The position numbers and the translations under genes were made by a program. Below are positions 6,786 through 9,337 of a stretch of 9,337 nucleotides of DNA, in pieces. The number at the start of each line of letters is the position of its first letter. The first letter of the stretch is position 1. Where the stretch lies: the NCBI GenBank assembly GCA_002405405.1, contig DHLT01000131.1, positions 1 through 9,337 of the forward strand, in the 5' to 3' direction. The DNA comes from Ignavibacteria bacterium UBA4661. GTDB lineage: Bacteria > Bacteroidota > Ignavibacteria > Kapaibacteriales > UBA4661. Under the pieces are notes generated by a model. It did no database searches. It saw only the letters and a list, made by a program, of their open reading frames with translations, and was not told where the DNA came from.

Positions 6786-9337
6786 ATGTATAAACTTCTA
6801 CGTTTTTCCGTACACATTGCCCTGTGCGTAGCGGTATTTGGTATGAGCATACCGAAACTGCATTCGCAAGGGGTAACAACATCCGCTCTCACCGGTACGG
6901 TGTATGATGCTTCGGATTATCTTAAACAGTTTGATGATGTGCTGACTGGTGCAAAATCGGAAAGAGACATCAAGTTTCGGTATATCGCCGGCAGTCGTTT
7001 AAGGCTTGTGCATGTAGCATCGGGAACAGTGTATAATGCTCTTGTCCGCCAAGATGGTTATTATAATTTCCGCGGTTTGAAACCCGGTGGACCTTATGAA
7101 ATCACCGTGTCGATGTTTGGCTACAAAAATGAAGTCAAAAAAAATGTTACCTTCAGTTTAGGTGAAAACAAACGGATTGACTTCGCCTTGGTTGAAAATG
7201 AAATCACCTTACAAGCCATCGAAATTGTGTCGAAAAAAAATCGTCAATTCGATGCTTCACGCAATGGTGCAGCAATTGAAATCACTACTGAACAGTTGAA
7301 TAAAGTTCCTACTGTTGGTCGTTCCTTGCAAGACATTGCACGTGTAAGCCCGTATGTTGTGGGAAATAATCTTGGCGCAGGTGACAATATCGGAGCGCTC
7401 ACGATTGCCGGTCAGAATAATCGCTACAACAACATGCAAGTGGATGGTGCGAATATCAATGATCTTTTTGGTTTATCGAATACAGGTACACCCGGTGGAC
7501 AAGCAGGTGCACAACCAATCAGTTTAGATGCGATCGGTGAATTACAAGTATCAGTATCACCTTTTGATGTACGTCAGTCCGGCTTTACAGGTGGTCTTGT
7601 CAATGCCGTTACACGTTCTGGCGGCAACGAATTTGAAGGTAGTGTCTATACTTTTCTGCGTAATCTATCCTTTGTAGGCTTAAGCCCCGATGAACGCAAA
7701 ACAAAATTTGATACATTCAGCGATACATGGGTAGGCGGTCGTCTTGGTGGTGCTATTGTCAAAGACAAACTCTTTTTCTTTGTGAATGTAGAAGCTAAAA
7801 CAAAAAGTCAGCCCATCGAACTTGGTATCAATGATCCCAGCGTAGCGAATAATTTTCCCGTTTCCCGCTCTACCATAGATCAAGTTATTAATATCGCACG
7901 CACGCGCTATGGCTATGATCCTGGCAATTATGACAGCTTCAATCAAGGTACGAATGACTTAAAATTCTTTACTCGTTTTGACTGGAATATCAGCGAGAAT
8001 CATCGCTTGACTTTCCGGCATAATTTGGTAAACGCACTACAAGATCGTGCTGTAGATCGCAACCCTAATGTATTAGCACTCTCGAACCGTGCATACAAAT
8101 TCAAAAGCACACAAAATAATGCAGTGTTGCAGTTGAATAGTACCTTTGAAAATGCTACCAATGAATTTCGTATCACATATGTCGGTGTACGTGAAACACG
8201 TGGTGATTTTGCCGGAGGTATATTCCCTAATGTTGAGGTAGGTGTTGGTCCTAATCAAACAATTACAATGGGCGTTGAACCATTCTCTCATGCCAATAAA
8301 TTAGATCAGGACATCTTTACCATAACGAATGATTTCACCATATTCTCCGGTGCGCATTCGATTACCATAGGCACCCACAATGAGTTTTATAGCTCAGCAA
8401 ATGTATTTTTCCCTTGGTACTTTGGTAATTATCTCTTTGGCAGTGTCCAGGATTTTGCCGCAGGTAATCCCTTTGGTTATATCAATCGTTTCAGTACAAA
8501 CAAGTCTCTGTATGGCAATACACCAACTGCATAATTCAGTTCGATGCAACTTGGTGTGTACGTGCAAGATGATTGGGATATATCCAAAAATTTCCGTTTG
8601 AACATGGGTGTGCGGGCAGACTTCTTTATACTACCAACCAAGCCATTATCTAACTCGCTCGCTTCACAATTGTATCCGGGTTTTGCTACGGACCAAGTTC
8701 CAAGCGTTACACCGATTCTTTCTCCTCGGGTTGGCTTTAACTGGGATATTTCCAATGGCGAGCGTGTATCACAATTACGTGGTGGCACAGGCTTATTCAC
8801 AGGTCGTTCACCGATCGTATGGCTCTCGAATCAGTACTCAAACACCGGTGTTGATAATGCAACCAACTTTATTTTCGGTGGACCAACTCTTCCTCGCGGA
8901 ATAACTCGCATGGATCCAAATAATCCTCCGGCTCAACCAGCTGGCAATTTGCAACCTGGTCAATATCAAGCGACACTGAATTTTATTGATAAAGATTGGA
9001 AACTACCACAAGTATGGCGTACAAATATCGCACTCGATCAGGTTTTGCCCTATGGTTTGACAGGTACCGCGGAAGTAATATATTCTAAGCTTATCAATCA
9101 GCCCGTCTATCAAAACCTCCGTTTAGGTACTTCAACCATCAATCCAATTGACGGACGCGTTATCTATAATAGAGATGGTGGCGCATTAATTGGGAACTCT
9201 CCCGTGCTTCGCAATACTATCAATGATGCTTTTTATTTAACGAATACAAGCGAGGGCTATCAGTACTCACTCGTGGCTATGCTTGAGAAAAGAGCAGGCG
9301 ATCAAGGTGAAGCAAATTGGGGTGTTTTTTGGATAAA
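6786..9337 (+). pseudogene. Oar-like TonB-dependent receptor, interrupted by an in-frame TAA and cut by the window edge
   Basis: TonB-dependent receptors import large or scarce substrates across the outer membrane. This one has a signal peptide (1-28, cleavage after LHSQ) and a carboxypeptidase-regulatory-like domain (about 34-137), with an unusual insertion of about 25-30 residues near 43-68. A plug domain follows (about 155-280), with IAGQNNRYNNMQVDGANIND (207-226) and SPFDVRQSGFTGGLVNAVTR (258-277), the hallmark of Oar-like receptors. Barrel strands begin near 285. At codon 583 (8532-8534) the frame meets TAA, yet it then stays open for the remaining 267 codons with clear barrel sequence: MQLGVYVQDDW directly after the stop, then SPRVGFNWD and LPQVWRTNIALDQVLPYG. 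The interruption is thus one codon in an otherwise whole gene, probably a former Lys, Glu or Gln codon. A protein ending at 582 residues would lack a large part of the barrel and should not fold in the membrane. The substrate is unknown. It has a separate promoter from the upstream gene. Confidence 0.88.

Noticed and set aside
1..9337. CRISPR arrays, insertion sequences, integrase or attachment sites next to the tmRNA
   Set aside because: tmRNA genes are common integration sites, so I looked for a duplicated 3' end of ssrA and for transposase or integrase motifs. I saw no direct-repeat array, terminal inverted repeats, duplicated T-arm sequence or recombinase in the window.

Overview
The window is a chromosomal piece of moderate GC content. 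It probably comes from the Bacteroidota/Chlorobiota assemblage (Chlorobi, Ignavibacteria or Kapabacteria-like). This is inferred from three things: a tmRNA whose tag ends in Met-Ala-Ala, as I recall for the green sulfur bacterial tag; a secreted beta-propeller protein with a C-terminal type IX secretion (por) sorting domain; and a large Oar-like TonB-dependent receptor with an N-terminal carboxypeptidase-regulatory domain. No species can be named from this sequence alone.

Layout: bases 1-210 are A-rich and non-coding. They are followed by ssrA (tmRNA, + strand, about 211-577) and a strong hairpin terminator at 635-689. Converging on that terminator from the right is a minus-strand operon, nadC-nadA-nadB (4288 down to 715), for de novo NAD synthesis from aspartate: NadB makes iminoaspartate, NadA makes quinolinate and NadC makes nicotinate mononucleotide. 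A 195-bp divergent intergenic region separates nadC from a plus-strand gene (4484-6379) for a choice-of-anchor I type secreted protein, which ends in its own hairpin terminator at 6406-6435. After about 350 bp of non-coding DNA with a plausible sigma70-like promoter (6715-6742), a TonB-dependent receptor gene starts at 6786 and runs off the right edge.

The most notable observation is that two of the five protein genes carry in-frame nonsense codons while their reading frame and conserved motifs stay intact on both sides. nadB has two TAG codons (codons 99 and 397), both at sites where leucine is expected. The receptor has one TAA (codon 583). The options are recent inactivation, consensus error in the assembly, or readthrough/suppression. 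nadC ends naturally at TAG, which argues against a simple genome-wide recoding of TAG. I see no CRISPR array, insertion sequence, phage gene or recognisable defence system, and I do not claim a new system here.
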